From TMED14 sp041158165 (GTDB lineage: Bacteria > Bacteroidota > Bacteroidia > Flavobacteriales > Schleiferiaceae), in NCBI GenBank assembly GCA_041158165.1, contig JBEBBW010000027.1, forward strand, positions 1 through 23,850: a stretch of DNA of 23,850 nucleotides, in the 5' to 3' direction. Position numbers and translations under genes: made by a program. The notes beneath the pieces are model-generated. The model saw nothing but the letters and a program-made list of their open reading frames with translations, ran no database searches and was not told where the DNA came from. This document shows, in pieces, positions 1 through 8,144 of this stretch; the first letter of the stretch is position 1; each line of letters begins with the position of its first letter.

Positions 1-740
1 ACCTTGCGCAGCCATTGATTGACCCAGCGGTAGCGCTGAATGGCTTCGTCGGCCCGAGCCCGCTCGGGGCTGCGGCCTGACTCGCGAACGTCGTCGGCAA
101 ATGCAGGGTCACTTAAGCCATCAAGCCAGGCGCGGTAGGTCAAGCCTGCCCCAATGCACTCCTGCTTTTTCTGCAGCCAGGGAAGGTGCGCGCCCGCAGG
201 CTGAAAAAACGGCGCTTGCTTGCTGGGCTTTGCCGCACCAATCGCGGTGCGCAGCTCATCAAAGCCCATTCCCGTTCGGCTGTTCACTGGAATCACGCGC
301 ACCCCTAAGGCGGCCTCGAGCGCAGGAAGGTCCAAATCCGCCCCGCGGCGCTCCATTTCGTCGACCATGGTCACGGCCAAGACCGCTGGAAATCCCAAAT
401 CGAGCACCTGCGTAAACACAAAAAGGCAGGTTTTCAGGTTGGTTCCGTCGGCAAGACCCACCACCACATCGGGACGCTCAGCATCAGAGGTAGTCGTCAG
501 CGCGTCCATGACCACACGCTCGTCGTCTGAAGACGGGTGCAGGCTGTAAATTCCAGGCAAATCAACTACCTCAGCCAACGTGCTGCTGCTGAGCTTGGCG
601 AGTCCCACGTGCTTCTCCATCGTGATCCCCGGGTAGTTGCCTACCTTTTGGTTCAGGCCGGTCAGTCGATTGAACAACGACGACTTTCCCGTGTTCGGGC
701 GCCCAACTAAGGCGACGCGAAGTGCTCGCTTAGGCGACAT
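1..740 (-). CDS. feoB: Ferrous iron transport GTPase FeoB, N-terminal part (runs off the window edge)
   Basis: FeoB is the inner-membrane Fe(II) importer with an N-terminal GTP-binding domain. About 246 codons are visible, roughly a third of a usual FeoB, and all fall in the cytosolic part; the membrane domain lies beyond base 1. Reading from the ATG at 738-740, the G1 P-loop GRPNTGKSS appears near residue 13, then the FeoB-typical NQKVGNYPGIT segment containing the G2 threonine, the G3 motif DLPGIYSL, and a G4-like TMVDE. Most FeoB proteins have Asn where this one has Thr in G4; a Thr there still occurs in some GTPases. The start codon lies inside the end of feoA (11-base overlap), so the two are probably translationally coupled. 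Family assignment is secure; gene length cannot be judged. Confidence 0.95.
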   Translation of the reverse strand, partial: MSPKRALRVALVGRPNTGKSSLFNRLTGLNQKVGNYPGITMEKHVGLAKLSSSTLAEVVDLPGIYSLHPSSDDERVVMDALTTTSDAERPDVVVGLADGTNLKTCLFVFTQVLDLGFPAVLAVTMVDEMERRGADLDLPALEAALGVRVIPVNSRTGMGFDELRTAIGAAKPSKQAPFFQPAGAHLPWLQKKQECIGAGLTYRAWLDGLSDPAFADDVRESGRSPERARADEAIQRYRWVNQWLRK

Positions 741-957
741 GGGGCTCTGTGATGGGAATTAATTCGGCCAACTCTCGGCGCATGCTGACCAGCGTACCCT
801 GTACCCGAAAGCACAGCGGATCGCGAAACGGCGCCGCAAAAACCAATTCCACCTCTTCGCCCGGAAGGCAGCCCATTTCAAACAACTTCACGGGCAGCTC
901 CACCGCCGCCTGCAAAATCAAGGCCTTTTGTCCTACTCCGAGTTCTGAGAGTTTCAT
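730..957 (-). CDS. feoA: FeoA family ferrous iron transport accessory protein
   Basis: A small cytosolic SH3-like protein that helps FeoB. From the ATG at 955-957 it is 75 residues, normal for FeoA, and carries the family pattern: MKLSELGVGQKALI at the start, FEMGCLPGEEVELVF in the middle, and a PLCFRVQGTLVSMRRELAE stretch near the end. A TTG at 970-972 would add five residues, but the ATG gives the standard FeoA start. It overlaps feoB by 11 bases. Upstream are a terminator for the preceding gene and an inverted repeat that looks like an iron-responsive operator, so feoAB probably forms its own transcription unit. Identity is secure from the protein pattern plus the neighbouring feoB. Confidence 0.93.
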   Translation of the reverse strand: MKLSELGVGQKALILQAAVELPVKLFEMGCLPGEEVELVFAAPFRDPLCFRVQGTLVSMRRELAELIPITEPHVA

Positions 958-997
958 GCTTCCAAGGTACAATGCGACGCCCGGTATACGGTCGTAT

Positions 998-1012
998 TTA
1001 GACTCGTTCTAA
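998..1012 (-). promoter_or_regulatory. Candidate metal-responsive operator upstream of feoAB
   Basis: A perfect inverted repeat TTAGA-N5-TCTAA lies 41-55 bases upstream of the feoA ATG, in AT-rich DNA unlike its GC-rich surroundings. Fur or DtxR-family repressors commonly control feo operons and bind AT-rich palindromes of this size. The assignment to a particular regulator is inference. A weak -10-like TACCTTGG (one mismatch to TAnnTTTG) lies at 962-969 on the same strand. Confidence 0.5.
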
Positions 1013-1028
1013 GTTTAATATTGGCGTC

Positions 1029-1054
1029 AAAAAAGGGGCGGTGTGCCCGCCCCG
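1029..1054 (-). terminator. Rho-independent terminator after the E2 gene
   Basis: On the minus strand, CGGGGCGG pairs with CCGCCCC across a 5-base loop (stem arms 1035-1041 and 1047-1053) and is followed directly by six T residues (1029-1034). It begins 8 bases after the stop codon of the dihydrolipoamide acetyltransferase gene and precedes the feoA operator, so it separates the pdh and feo transcripts. Confidence 0.88.
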
Positions 1055-1061
1055 ATTTCTA

Positions 1062-2336
1062 TCAGAGAATCAGCGACAACGGGCGCTCGAGGTAGCCCTT
1101 CACGGTATTCAGGAAGGCCGCTCCCGTCGCACCGTCAATCACTCGGTGGTCGCAGCTAAGCGTCATTTTCATCACTTGACCCGGAACTACCGCGCCGTTT
1201 TTCACCACGGGCACGTCCTGGATGCCGCCCACCGCGAGGATCGCTGCGTCGGGCGGATTGATGATCGCGGTAAACTCCTCAATTCCGAACATTCCAAGAT
1301 TGGAAATCGTAAAGGTGTTTCCGGCCCAGTCGCTAGGCTGAAGCTTTTTGTCTTTGGCCTTTTGGGCAAAGCTGCGGACCTCGGCAGAAATGTCGGCCAG
1401 TCCTTTGGCGTCGGCATGGCGTACAACCGGCACGAGGAGTCCGTCTTCGACTGCCACCGCAACACCAACATGCACGTCGTAGTTAGTGCGAATGCTGTCG
1501 CCCATCCACGACGAATTCACCGCAGGATGCTTTTTCAGCGCTTTGGCCACGGACTTCACGACAAGGTCATTGAACGAGATTTTGACGTCGCCGCCGGCAT
1601 TAATCTCGGCTCGGGCCGCAGCAGCTGCCGACATATCCACCGCAATAGTCAGGTAGAAGTGCGGAGCCGTGAACTTTGACTCGGCCAGGCGCTTCGCAAT
1701 CGTCTTGCGCATTTGCGAAATCGGCGTGTCTAAGTGACCCGAACTTGGGTAGGACGTGGCGGCCGACGAGGCAGGAGCCGCAGCAGCTGAGGCCGGCGAA
1801 GCCGCCGCCAACTCGACGTCGCGCTTCGTGATGCGGCCTCCGTCACCGGTACCCTGTACCGTCGAAAGGTTCACACCCAATTCTTGGGCGAGGGAGCGCG
1901 CCAACGGAGATGCTTTTACTCGACCGTCGGCAGAAGCAGCAGGAACCGCAGGGGCAGGTGCGGCCGCGGGCGCAAACGCCGGCGCCGTTGCGGGCGCTGC
2001 CGCCGGTGCAGCAACTTCCGCCGCAGCGGGAGCCTCTACTGCTGCGGGTGCAGCGGCCTTGGCGCCCGAAATCAGCGCAGAAACATCTTCGCCTGCAGCA
2101 CCTAAAATGGCAAGGATGCTGTCGACCGGCGCCGTTTGGCCTTCCTGTACACCAATGTGAAGCAGAATACCTTCTTGACCAGGAAACGCCTCGAAATCCA
2201 TCGTTGCCTTGTCGGTCTCAATTTCGGCAAGCAGTTTGCCCTCGGTCACCGGTTCGCCCAACTTGGCATGCCATTTTGCCACCACACCTTCGGTCATGGT
2301 GTCGCTCAGGCGCGGCATCGTAATTACTAAGGCCAT
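1062..2336 (-). CDS. pdhC: Pyruvate dehydrogenase complex E2, dihydrolipoamide acetyltransferase
   Basis: E2 core of the pyruvate dehydrogenase complex; it moves the acetyl group from E1 via lipoyl-lysine to CoA in the cytosol. The 424-residue protein has one lipoyl domain (1-80; lipoylated lysine expected at K43 in ETDKATM), an Ala/Pro-rich linker (about 92-136), a peripheral subunit-binding domain (KASPLARSLAQELGV to TKRDVE, about 141-175), a second Ala-rich linker (177-198), and the catalytic domain ending with the active-site motif DHRVIDG (H397, D401). Pyruvate rather than 2-oxoglutarate or branched-chain specificity is inferred from the adjacent E1 alpha gene, three bases upstream, and from the PDH-like start MPRLSDTMTEG. 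A terminator follows. One lipoyl domain is at the low end of the usual one to three. Confidence 0.93.
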   Translation of the reverse strand: MALVITMPRLSDTMTEGVVAKWHAKLGEPVTEGKLLAEIETDKATMDFEAFPGQEGILLHIGVQEGQTAPVDSILAILGAAGEDVSALISGAKAAAPAAVEAPAAAEVAAPAAAPATAPAFAPAAAPAPAVPAASADGRVKASPLARSLAQELGVNLSTVQGTGDGGRITKRDVELAAASPASAAAAPASSAATSYPSSGHLDTPISQMRKTIAKRLAESKFTAPHFYLTIAVDMSAAAAARAEINAGGDVKISFNDLVVKSVAKALKKHPAVNSSWMGDSIRTNYDVHVGVAVAVEDGLLVPVVRHADAKGLADISAEVRSFAQKAKDKKLQPSDWAGNTFTISNLGMFGIEEFTAIINPPDAAILAVGGIQDVPVVKNGAVVPGQVMKMTLSCDHRVIDGATGAAFLNTVKGYLERPLSLIL

Positions 2337-2339
2337 AAC

Positions 2340-3335
2340 TTATTCGGTAATAAATGGGTAATCTGCATCCACGTACACGTGCTGCCAAAGTTCTTCGGCA
2401 TCAGGGTAGGGTGATTTTTCGGCAAAATCAACGCACTCGGCTACGAGGTCCTTGACGCGCGCATCGATGGCTTCGATCTCTGACTCGCTGGCCCATTTTT
2501 TCTTGAGCAGCATTTCTTTGGAGATCAAGATGGGGTCGATTTTTTGGTATTCGGCCACCTCGTCCTTGGTGCGGTAGTGCTGGGCGTCCGACATGGAGTG
2601 GCCCTTGTAGCGGTAGGTGCGGATTTCCAAAAAGCTCGGACCTTCTCCGCGGCGTGCGCGCTCCACCGCTTCGTACACGGCATCGTACACGACGGCCGGA
2701 TCCATACCCTCCACGGGAGCGCAGGGCATTTCGTAGCCCAGTCCAAGCTTGTAAATGTCGGTGTGGTTTGCCGTGCGCTCTACCGAAGTACCCATGGCGT
2801 AGCCGTTGTTTTCTACAATGAACACGACTGGCAACTTCCAAAGCATAGCCATGTTAAACGTTTCGTGAAGTGAGCCCTGACGGACCGCGCCGTCGCCCAT
2901 GTAGCACAGCGTGACGTGGGATTTGCCCAAGTACTTGTCGGCAAAGGCCATTCCGGCCCCGAGCGGAATTTGACCGCCCACGATTCCGTGTCCGCCAAAG
3001 AAATTGTGTTCCTTAGAAAACATGTGCATTGACCCCCCCTTACCGCGCGACGTGCCGTCTACTTTGCCAAGGAGTTCCGCCATGATCTTGCGCGGATCCA
3101 CGCCCAAACCAATAGGCTGCACGTGGTTGCGGTAGGCCGTGATCATCTTGTCGCCCTGCTCCATGGCGAGGAGCGAACCAGCGAGTACCGCCTCTTGACC
3201 GTTGTAAAGGTGAAGGAATCCGCGAATCTTTTGCTGGATGTACAGCGCTGAGGTCATATCCTCAAACTTGCGCCAGAAGAGCATGTCTTCGTACCACTTA
3301 AGGTACACCTCTTTGGTGAGCTTCTTTTTTGCCAT
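2340..3335 (-). CDS. pdhA: Pyruvate dehydrogenase E1 component, alpha subunit
   Basis: Thiamine-diphosphate-dependent decarboxylase subunit that feeds acetyl groups to E2. From the ATG at 3333-3335 it has 331 residues, normal for a bacterial E1 alpha. The ThDP motif is complete: GDG at 147-149 and NN at 176-177, in the context FIVENNGYAMGTS. The phosphorylation-loop region RYKGHSMSD is also present. An upstream in-frame start at 3365 was rejected because it begins at a non-ATG codon lying on the -10 element; the chosen start gives the canonical MAKKKLTKEVYLKWYEDM. It is followed three bases later by the E2 gene. The matching E1 beta subunit is not in the window, and its protein would be needed for an active heterotetramer. 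Confidence 0.94.
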   Translation of the reverse strand: MAKKKLTKEVYLKWYEDMLFWRKFEDMTSALYIQQKIRGFLHLYNGQEAVLAGSLLAMEQGDKMITAYRNHVQPIGLGVDPRKIMAELLGKVDGTSRGKGGSMHMFSKEHNFFGGHGIVGGQIPLGAGMAFADKYLGKSHVTLCYMGDGAVRQGSLHETFNMAMLWKLPVVFIVENNGYAMGTSVERTANHTDIYKLGLGYEMPCAPVEGMDPAVVYDAVYEAVERARRGEGPSFLEIRTYRYKGHSMSDAQHYRTKDEVAEYQKIDPILISKEMLLKKKWASESEIEAIDARVKDLVAECVDFAEKSPYPDAEELWQHVYVDADYPFITE

Positions 3336-3362
3336 GATCGTGATGCGCGTGAATGCGCGGTG

Positions 3363-3370
3363 CAAAAGTA
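3363..3370 (-). promoter_or_regulatory. Bacteroidota -10 element of the pdhA-pdhC promoter
   Basis: The minus strand reads TACTTTTG, a perfect match to the Bacteroidota consensus TAnnTTTG. Its end is 27 bases upstream of the pdhA ATG, so transcription would start about 20 bases ahead of the gene. No convincing TTG-type -33 box was seen. Confidence 0.6.
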
Positions 3371-3416
3371 AGGTTCGGCGAGGTTCCGTCCTTGCCGTAT
3401 TTGGTACACTAACCCC

Positions 3417-4622
3417 CTACTTCATGATTTGGTTCAAATCCACAATGGCGCTAAAGCGAATCGTGTTTTCGAGCGGAGAGCGAACCGTTTGATCCGCCGG
3501 GAACAGGTAGGCAAAGTCAAGACCAATCAGGTTGTAGCGCACCCCAAATCCCATGGTAAAAAAGCGGCGATTCCCCTTGGTCACGTCTTCGTGCTGGTAG
3601 CCAGCCCGAACCGCAAACTGGTCGTTGTACCAATATTCACCTCCTACGTTGATCATGAATTCGCGCATCAGCTCTTTAAACCCGTCGGGCTTGGCCGACG
3701 GATCAAACGACTGAATGATTCCAGGAATCACCCCCACTTTGTCGTCTTTACCGGCGATGATCTCGCTGCGGTCGCCGTCGTTGTCGGCATCCAGCACGTC
3801 GCGCTCGGGTTTGGTCGGCACCAAAAGCTTGTTCACGTCGGTGAGCAGCGTCAGTCGGTTGTACTTGTCGAGCCTCCAATTGAATCCGCCGCCTAAGCGC
3901 ATGTTGGTAGGGATGAAGTCCGACTCGCCACTCTCCGAATAGCGAATTTTCGCACCAATGTTAGACAGCGTCATTCCACCCACCCATTGTCCGCGCTGGC
4001 CGTCGGGCATGCTGAATTCATCGCCCTGGTAAAACATGCTGATGTCGGTGGCCACGGTTTGACCGACTTTGGTCAGCTGACCTCCAACAACTTGCCCTTG
4101 AGCTAGATCTGACAGCGCATAGCGCAGCGAAACGCCGCCCGAAAAGTGATCAGACAACTTCAGCGCATAGGCCACGTCGAGCGACATTTCATAAGGGCGG
4201 TAGGTGCCTTGCTCCTCGCCCTGCTCGTTGCGGAAGGTGATTTCGCCCAGCGAAAAGTAGCGCAGGCTCGCACCAACGCCTCCGCGCTCGCCCACCCCGG
4301 CGGCCACGTTCGCAAACATCAGCTCCACGTCGGGCACTAAGCGGCGCAACCAGGGGGTGTAGGACAATCCGCCGTACACGTTGTTCCGACCGACGAATGC
4401 AAGTTTCGCCGGATTCCAAAAAATCGCGTTGGCGTCGGGACTAAGTCCGACCCCCGTATTGGCCATTCCGCCCGAACGAGCGTCAGGCCCGATGTTCAGC
4501 ATCGGCATGGCCGTCGTGACCACATTCAAATCGTTCAACCGGTCATAAAACGTCTGGGCAGCGAGGGGAGCGCTGGCCAGCACCAACGTCGTACTTAAAA
4601 GGAATGCGCGCTTCGTATTCAT
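3417..4622 (-). CDS. porV: Type IX secretion system outer membrane protein PorV (LptO)
   Basis: PorV is a FadL-like outer-membrane beta barrel that carries cargo from the type IX translocon to the PorU attachment complex. From the ATG at 4620-4622 it has 401 residues. A signal peptide is visible (about 1-22, cleavage after PLAAQ). The typical PorV start follows: NVVTTAMPMLNIGPDARSGGMANTGVGLSPDANAIFWNPAKLAF, which holds the GM.NTG and SIFWNPAK-like FadL signatures. The chain ends in short amphipathic strands and a terminal LNQIMK. It lies 28 bases after porU and in the same direction; this order is conserved in flavobacteria. A perfect -10 element in the gap suggests it can also be transcribed alone. 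A TTG four codons upstream is a poorer start. Confidence 0.93.
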   Translation of the reverse strand: MNTKRAFLLSTTLVLASAPLAAQTFYDRLNDLNVVTTAMPMLNIGPDARSGGMANTGVGLSPDANAIFWNPAKLAFVGRNNVYGGLSYTPWLRRLVPDVELMFANVAAGVGERGGVGASLRYFSLGEITFRNEQGEEQGTYRPYEMSLDVAYALKLSDHFSGGVSLRYALSDLAQGQVVGGQLTKVGQTVATDISMFYQGDEFSMPDGQRGQWVGGMTLSNIGAKIRYSESGESDFIPTNMRLGGGFNWRLDKYNRLTLLTDVNKLLVPTKPERDVLDADNDGDRSEIIAGKDDKVGVIPGIIQSFDPSAKPDGFKELMREFMINVGGEYWYNDQFAVRAGYQHEDVTKGNRRFFTMGFGVRYNLIGLDFAYLFPADQTVRSPLENTIRFSAIVDLNQIMK

Positions 4623-4631
4623 ATATAAAGG

Positions 4632-4639
4632 CAAATATA
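4632..4639 (-). promoter_or_regulatory. Candidate -10 element for porV in the porU-porV gap
   Basis: The minus strand reads TATATTTG, a perfect TAnnTTTG match. It lies 9 bases upstream of the porV ATG in an AT-rich stretch between the porU stop and the porV start. If used, the transcript would have a leader of only a few bases. Confidence 0.5.
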
Positions 4640-4650
4640 CTCGTTTGGGC

Positions 4651-7600
4651 TCAGGGCCGGATTAAAATTAGGCGGTCTGCCTGGTGCACTTTTTGGCCGT
4701 CGCGCAGTCGGACAACTGCAACTTTGGCTACGTACCAGCCGTCGGGAAGCGGCGTTCCACTTGGCGTAGTAGCCTGCCACTCGGGCGCTTGAAGTACGGA
4801 ACTCGACGCAACGCCGACCCATTGGTGCGCCCAAACCGCCCTTCCGGAGCCGTCGGTCACGGTCCAGTCTACCTGCAGGCTGTCGCCCGCGGCGTTGTGC
4901 TCTACGAGCCACGTAGTCCAGCCCGGAGTCGGGTTCGGATAAAGCCGCACGGCGCCGAGCTGAAGTTGATTGCGTGATACCACCACGAAGTCAACGCTTG
5001 CTTGGCGGGGATTATTGTACGTGTCCCATGCCCGCACCGTGAATCGATGCAGTCCGTCGGTCAATCCGTCAAACGGCCACGTCGCCGTGCCGCGCTGGTA
5101 GGTGTTGGGGTCAGCCTGGTACCGATCGTTCATCACGAGCGGCTCGCTCCAGTTTTCGTCGAGGAAGCCAACCAGGTCGTGGCCAATTCCCGCACCAATG
5201 GCGTTGATGCCGTTGGGATCCGCAAGCCGTACCAGGCCCACCGGGCTAGCACCCGTAATTCCGCCGCTCACAAAATTGGTGTCGTCCATGTAGACGCGCA
5301 GCGTGGGACCCGCGGTGTCTTCGGGGGCATCGAGGGCAAGGTCGCCCAGCATCAGGGAAGCATTTGACCCGGCTGCGTCGCGCAGTCCGCCTTGGGCGTA
5401 GCTCAGCAATTTGCCTTTGCCCCACTCCAGCACGAGGTCCAGCGGCATGCGCCACTGCGCAGCAAAAATCCCGTCGCGCACGTCGACTTCGCCTTGATAG
5501 GCCAATTGATTGCGGAATGCGTACGACGCCTCATAGCCCACGTTGTCGTTGTCAAGCATCGCCTTGGGCTGCACTTTGTCAAACAAGCGAATGCGCGCCG
5601 TGCCGTCAAACGACGTATCAAGGTTGCCGTCGCGGCCGAGAACCCGTCCGCGCAGGCGAACAAGGTCGAGCGCCCTTAAGCTATCGCTGGGCTCCCAGGT
5701 CTGGGAATCGGGGCGAAAGACTTCGACCTCGGCCACTTCGATGCGCTGCTCGGGCCCGTTGAGCCGAAGCGCGGGGTCGCCCAGCAGCGTAAACCGAAGC
5801 TTGTCGCCTGCCGTGACCGAATTCTTGGCACTTTTAATGATTTGGCCAAACGTTTGGTAGGCGCCGCCGTCTTGCTGAAGCACTACATTAAATACGCTGT
5901 CGGTAAGCAGCGTCGCCCCGCCCACAAACACCGCTCGCGTGGTCGAGAGCAGCGCCACGGCCCCGCCCTCAGGATTAACCATTAATTCTTCGCCGGCCGA
6001 AATGCGAAGCGGATCGTCGTAGCGCGAAAACTCACAGGTGACGGTGATAAACAACGGCAACCTCACGCGGTTGCTGAAGTTGCGGCAGTCGTCGATCTGC
6101 AAAATGTCTTCGCTCGCCCAGTTCACTTCGCCCCCGTGGCCAACGTAGGTGGTAATCAAGTTTCCTTCTTCCACGGACCGCAGCAGGTCTTCGCGAAGTT
6201 TGGGATAGGACTGGTTCCCGGCACTGGAAACCTGCGCATAGCCATCGGCAAAAAGCTTGCGGACATCGAATTCCGCATGCTGCGTGTCGACCCGCTCGGC
6301 AATTCGGTCTGCGACCAGCGTCAGAACTTGCTCCCAATCCTCGTCAACGTCGTCGGTCACAAAATTGACGCGTTGGCGCCAGGGACCAAGCGACTGTTGC
6401 GGATCGGCGTAGCGGAGCAATTTGGCGACCACCCCTTGGGCCGCCTCTAGCGAATTGACCGGAAGGCGTCCAATCCCGAGGTCGAGCGTCGAAGCGGCTA
6501 GGTTACCGCCCTCACCTTGGTCCAGGTAGCCATAGAAGTCGTCTGACACAAACGACGTCTTAATGCTCATGCTTGAGGGGGACTCGTAGGCCGGAACCCA
6601 GTTCTGCTTCGGCGTTAGGCGGCCCTTGTAGTCGTAGGACGCATCCCCGAAAAGCAAGAGGTACTGAAGCTTGGTGGAGTCCGCCGGCCGGGACCAAAGC
6701 ATGCGAAGCAGATTGCGCAGCCCCATTATGTCCTGCACTCCGCCCGAAAATTCACGGTAGGCTTGGGCGACGTTTACTACGGCGACCTTGAGCCCCTTGC
6801 CCCGGTGCAGCTCGGCTAATTGCTCGGCTGCCGGCTGAAATTCAGCTGGGGTCAGGATGACGTAGTCAACCGACGGCATCGCGTGCAGGTTTTGGTTCGG
6901 AATTTTCGCGCCCAAAACGGGGGTTCGGGCAGACGACGGCGTGATGTACCATACGGTGTGGGCTACCTGCGGATTCAGGAGGCGCGACGCGCTTGACACC
7001 TCGACCACGTCGAGCGCACTTCCCCTCGAGGTCGTTCGCCAAATCCAAGTCCCCGCTGGCGCCGCAGGTAGCTGCCATGCCGAATCAGCGGGAAGCAGGC
7101 GGTAAGCTGACGTCGTGCCCGAAGCGAAGGTCCAGGGTGCATCAGCCTGAACGCCGACGTAGTCGATCCACGCTTTGGCTGCGGGATTGGCGCTTCGCTC
7201 CAGCGTCAGCTCTGCCGTTCCCCACGACGAACCAACCGCAACCTGCGACCAGGACTGGGTAAACTGTCGGGCATAGGTGTCTCCGTTGACTCCAGAGACC
7301 GTTTGAAACGTCGAACTTCCCACAAAAACTTGACCAGTGCGAAGTTCCATTTTGGGGCCAAATACGGTGGAACGCCCGGCGCCCGAAACCACGAATCGCG
7401 CTGTGGATTGGGCATCCAGGCGCGACAGCCCGAGGTCCACTTGCCTCGAAAGCGTGTAGTCGAGCACCTCGCCAAACCATGCTCTCCCACTTCCTACTAA
7501 GTTGACTAGGTCGGATTCACCCCACGCAACATGCTGGAAGCGGATGGCCTGCTTGACGGGTCCCGAGGGCGGGCTCAACGTTTGGATTCGAGATCCTCCC

Positions 7601-8058
7601 TCTGTGGTCGTGACAAAATAGGTCTGTTGGTCCGCGTAGGGGTGGTTGGGGCGGAGCCATCGATTGGCGGTACTGTCAAAGGACCAGGCATGGGGACTTT
7701 GACCCAAAAAGTAGAGGTATTCTGTGGCGCTCAATTGGCCGTCGCCGCCATCTTCCACGCGGACGGGCAATGAAATTAGGTCGCGCGCTTCCCCCGACGA
7801 CTGATTGACCTCGTCCAGCACGCCTGCAGCTCGCCCCCAAACGCCCAGCTTGACCGACTCAAAAGGTGCCGTACCCAGTCCGAGCTGCTGCAGTTCGGCA
7901 CCACTAAGCCGGTAAATTTGGTCCTCCCCGGTGAAAACTTCGGCCCAAAGTCCGCTGCGAAGCACCGAATTAGCGGGCCAAGATTGCGCAAAAATGGGGG
8001 TGCTGCCCGCGCTGGCGGCCACAAAAAGTGTGAGGAAAAACGTACGAAACGGGCTCAT
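4651..8058 (-). CDS. porU: Type IX secretion system sortase PorU (gingipain-like C25 peptidase)
   Basis: PorU removes the C-terminal signal of type IX cargo at the cell surface and joins the protein to an anchor. From the ATG at 8056-8058 it has 1135 residues, normal for the family, with a signal peptide (FFLTLFVAASAGSTPIFAQ). A long N-terminal beta-rich region precedes the C25 domain (about residues 400-760). Within it, LLLFGDASYDYKG, the catalytic His in YVGHGGEVNW (H641) and the catalytic Cys in VTCEFSRYDD (C675) are all intact. The last ~90 residues (RLYPNPTPG ... DGWYVAKV) look like a type A cargo-style C-terminal domain, as known in PorU itself. It is transcribed away from the porP-gldJ genes. 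A TTG nine codons upstream was rejected because it would place extra polar residues before the signal peptide. Confidence 0.94.
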   Translation of the reverse strand: MSPFRTFFLTLFVAASAGSTPIFAQSWPANSVLRSGLWAEVFTGEDQIYRLSGAELQQLGLGTAPFESVKLGVWGRAAGVLDEVNQSSGEARDLISLPVRVEDGGDGQLSATEYLYFLGQSPHAWSFDSTANRWLRPNHPYADQQTYFVTTTEGGSRIQTLSPPSGPVKQAIRFQHVAWGESDLVNLVGSGRAWFGEVLDYTLSRQVDLGLSRLDAQSTARFVVSGAGRSTVFGPKMELRTGQVFVGSSTFQTVSGVNGDTYARQFTQSWSQVAVGSSWGTAELTLERSANPAAKAWIDYVGVQADAPWTFASGTTSAYRLLPADSAWQLPAAPAGTWIWRTTSRGSALDVVEVSSASRLLNPQVAHTVWYITPSSARTPVLGAKIPNQNLHAMPSVDYVILTPAEFQPAAEQLAELHRGKGLKVAVVNVAQAYREFSGGVQDIMGLRNLLRMLWSRPADSTKLQYLLLFGDASYDYKGRLTPKQNWVPAYESPSSMSIKTSFVSDDFYGYLDQGEGGNLAASTLDLGIGRLPVNSLEAAQGVVAKLLRYADPQQSLGPWRQRVNFVTDDVDEDWEQVLTLVADRIAERVDTQHAEFDVRKLFADGYAQVSSAGNQSYPKLREDLLRSVEEGNLITTYVGHGGEVNWASEDILQIDDCRNFSNRVRLPLFITVTCEFSRYDDPLRISAGEELMVNPEGGAVALLSTTRAVFVGGATLLTDSVFNVVLQQDGGAYQTFGQIIKSAKNSVTAGDKLRFTLLGDPALRLNGPEQRIEVAEVEVFRPDSQTWEPSDSLRALDLVRLRGRVLGRDGNLDTSFDGTARIRLFDKVQPKAMLDNDNVGYEASYAFRNQLAYQGEVDVRDGIFAAQWRMPLDLVLEWGKGKLLSYAQGGLRDAAGSNASLMLGDLALDAPEDTAGPTLRVYMDDTNFVSGGITGASPVGLVRLADPNGINAIGAGIGHDLVGFLDENWSEPLVMNDRYQADPNTYQRGTATWPFDGLTDGLHRFTVRAWDTYNNPRQASVDFVVVSRNQLQLGAVRLYPNPTPGWTTWLVEHNAAGDSLQVDWTVTDGSGRAVWAHQWVGVASSSVLQAPEWQATTPSGTPLPDGWYVAKVAVVRLRDGQKVHQADRLILIRP

Positions 8059-8144
8059 CTTGCGTTCAAAGTTCGTAAAGTCCAACGCGGTTTTTTGAGA
8101 AATCGTATAGAAACGCTCGGAAAATCGTATAATTGTGGCTTCTA
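8059..8144. promoter_or_regulatory. Divergent intergenic region porU / porP with a direct repeat
   Basis: This 86-base AT-rich gap must hold promoters for both directions. Two copies of AAATCGTATA start 22 bases apart (8100-8109 and 8122-8131), about two helical turns. The second overlaps TATAATTG (8128-8135), a plus-strand -10 candidate with one mismatch to TAnnTTTG. On the minus strand GAACTTTG (8067-8074) also matches with one mismatch. The repeat could be a regulator site; that is inference. Confidence 0.4.

Noticed and set aside
1041..1679. Plus-strand open frame of 212 codons opposite the E2 gene
   Set aside because: Antisense to the conserved catalytic domain of E2, with no family resemblance; a shadow frame.
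1756..2160. Ala/Gly-rich plus-strand frame of 134 codons
   Set aside because: It mirrors the Ala/Pro-rich linkers of the E2 protein; the composition is a by-product of the linker codons.
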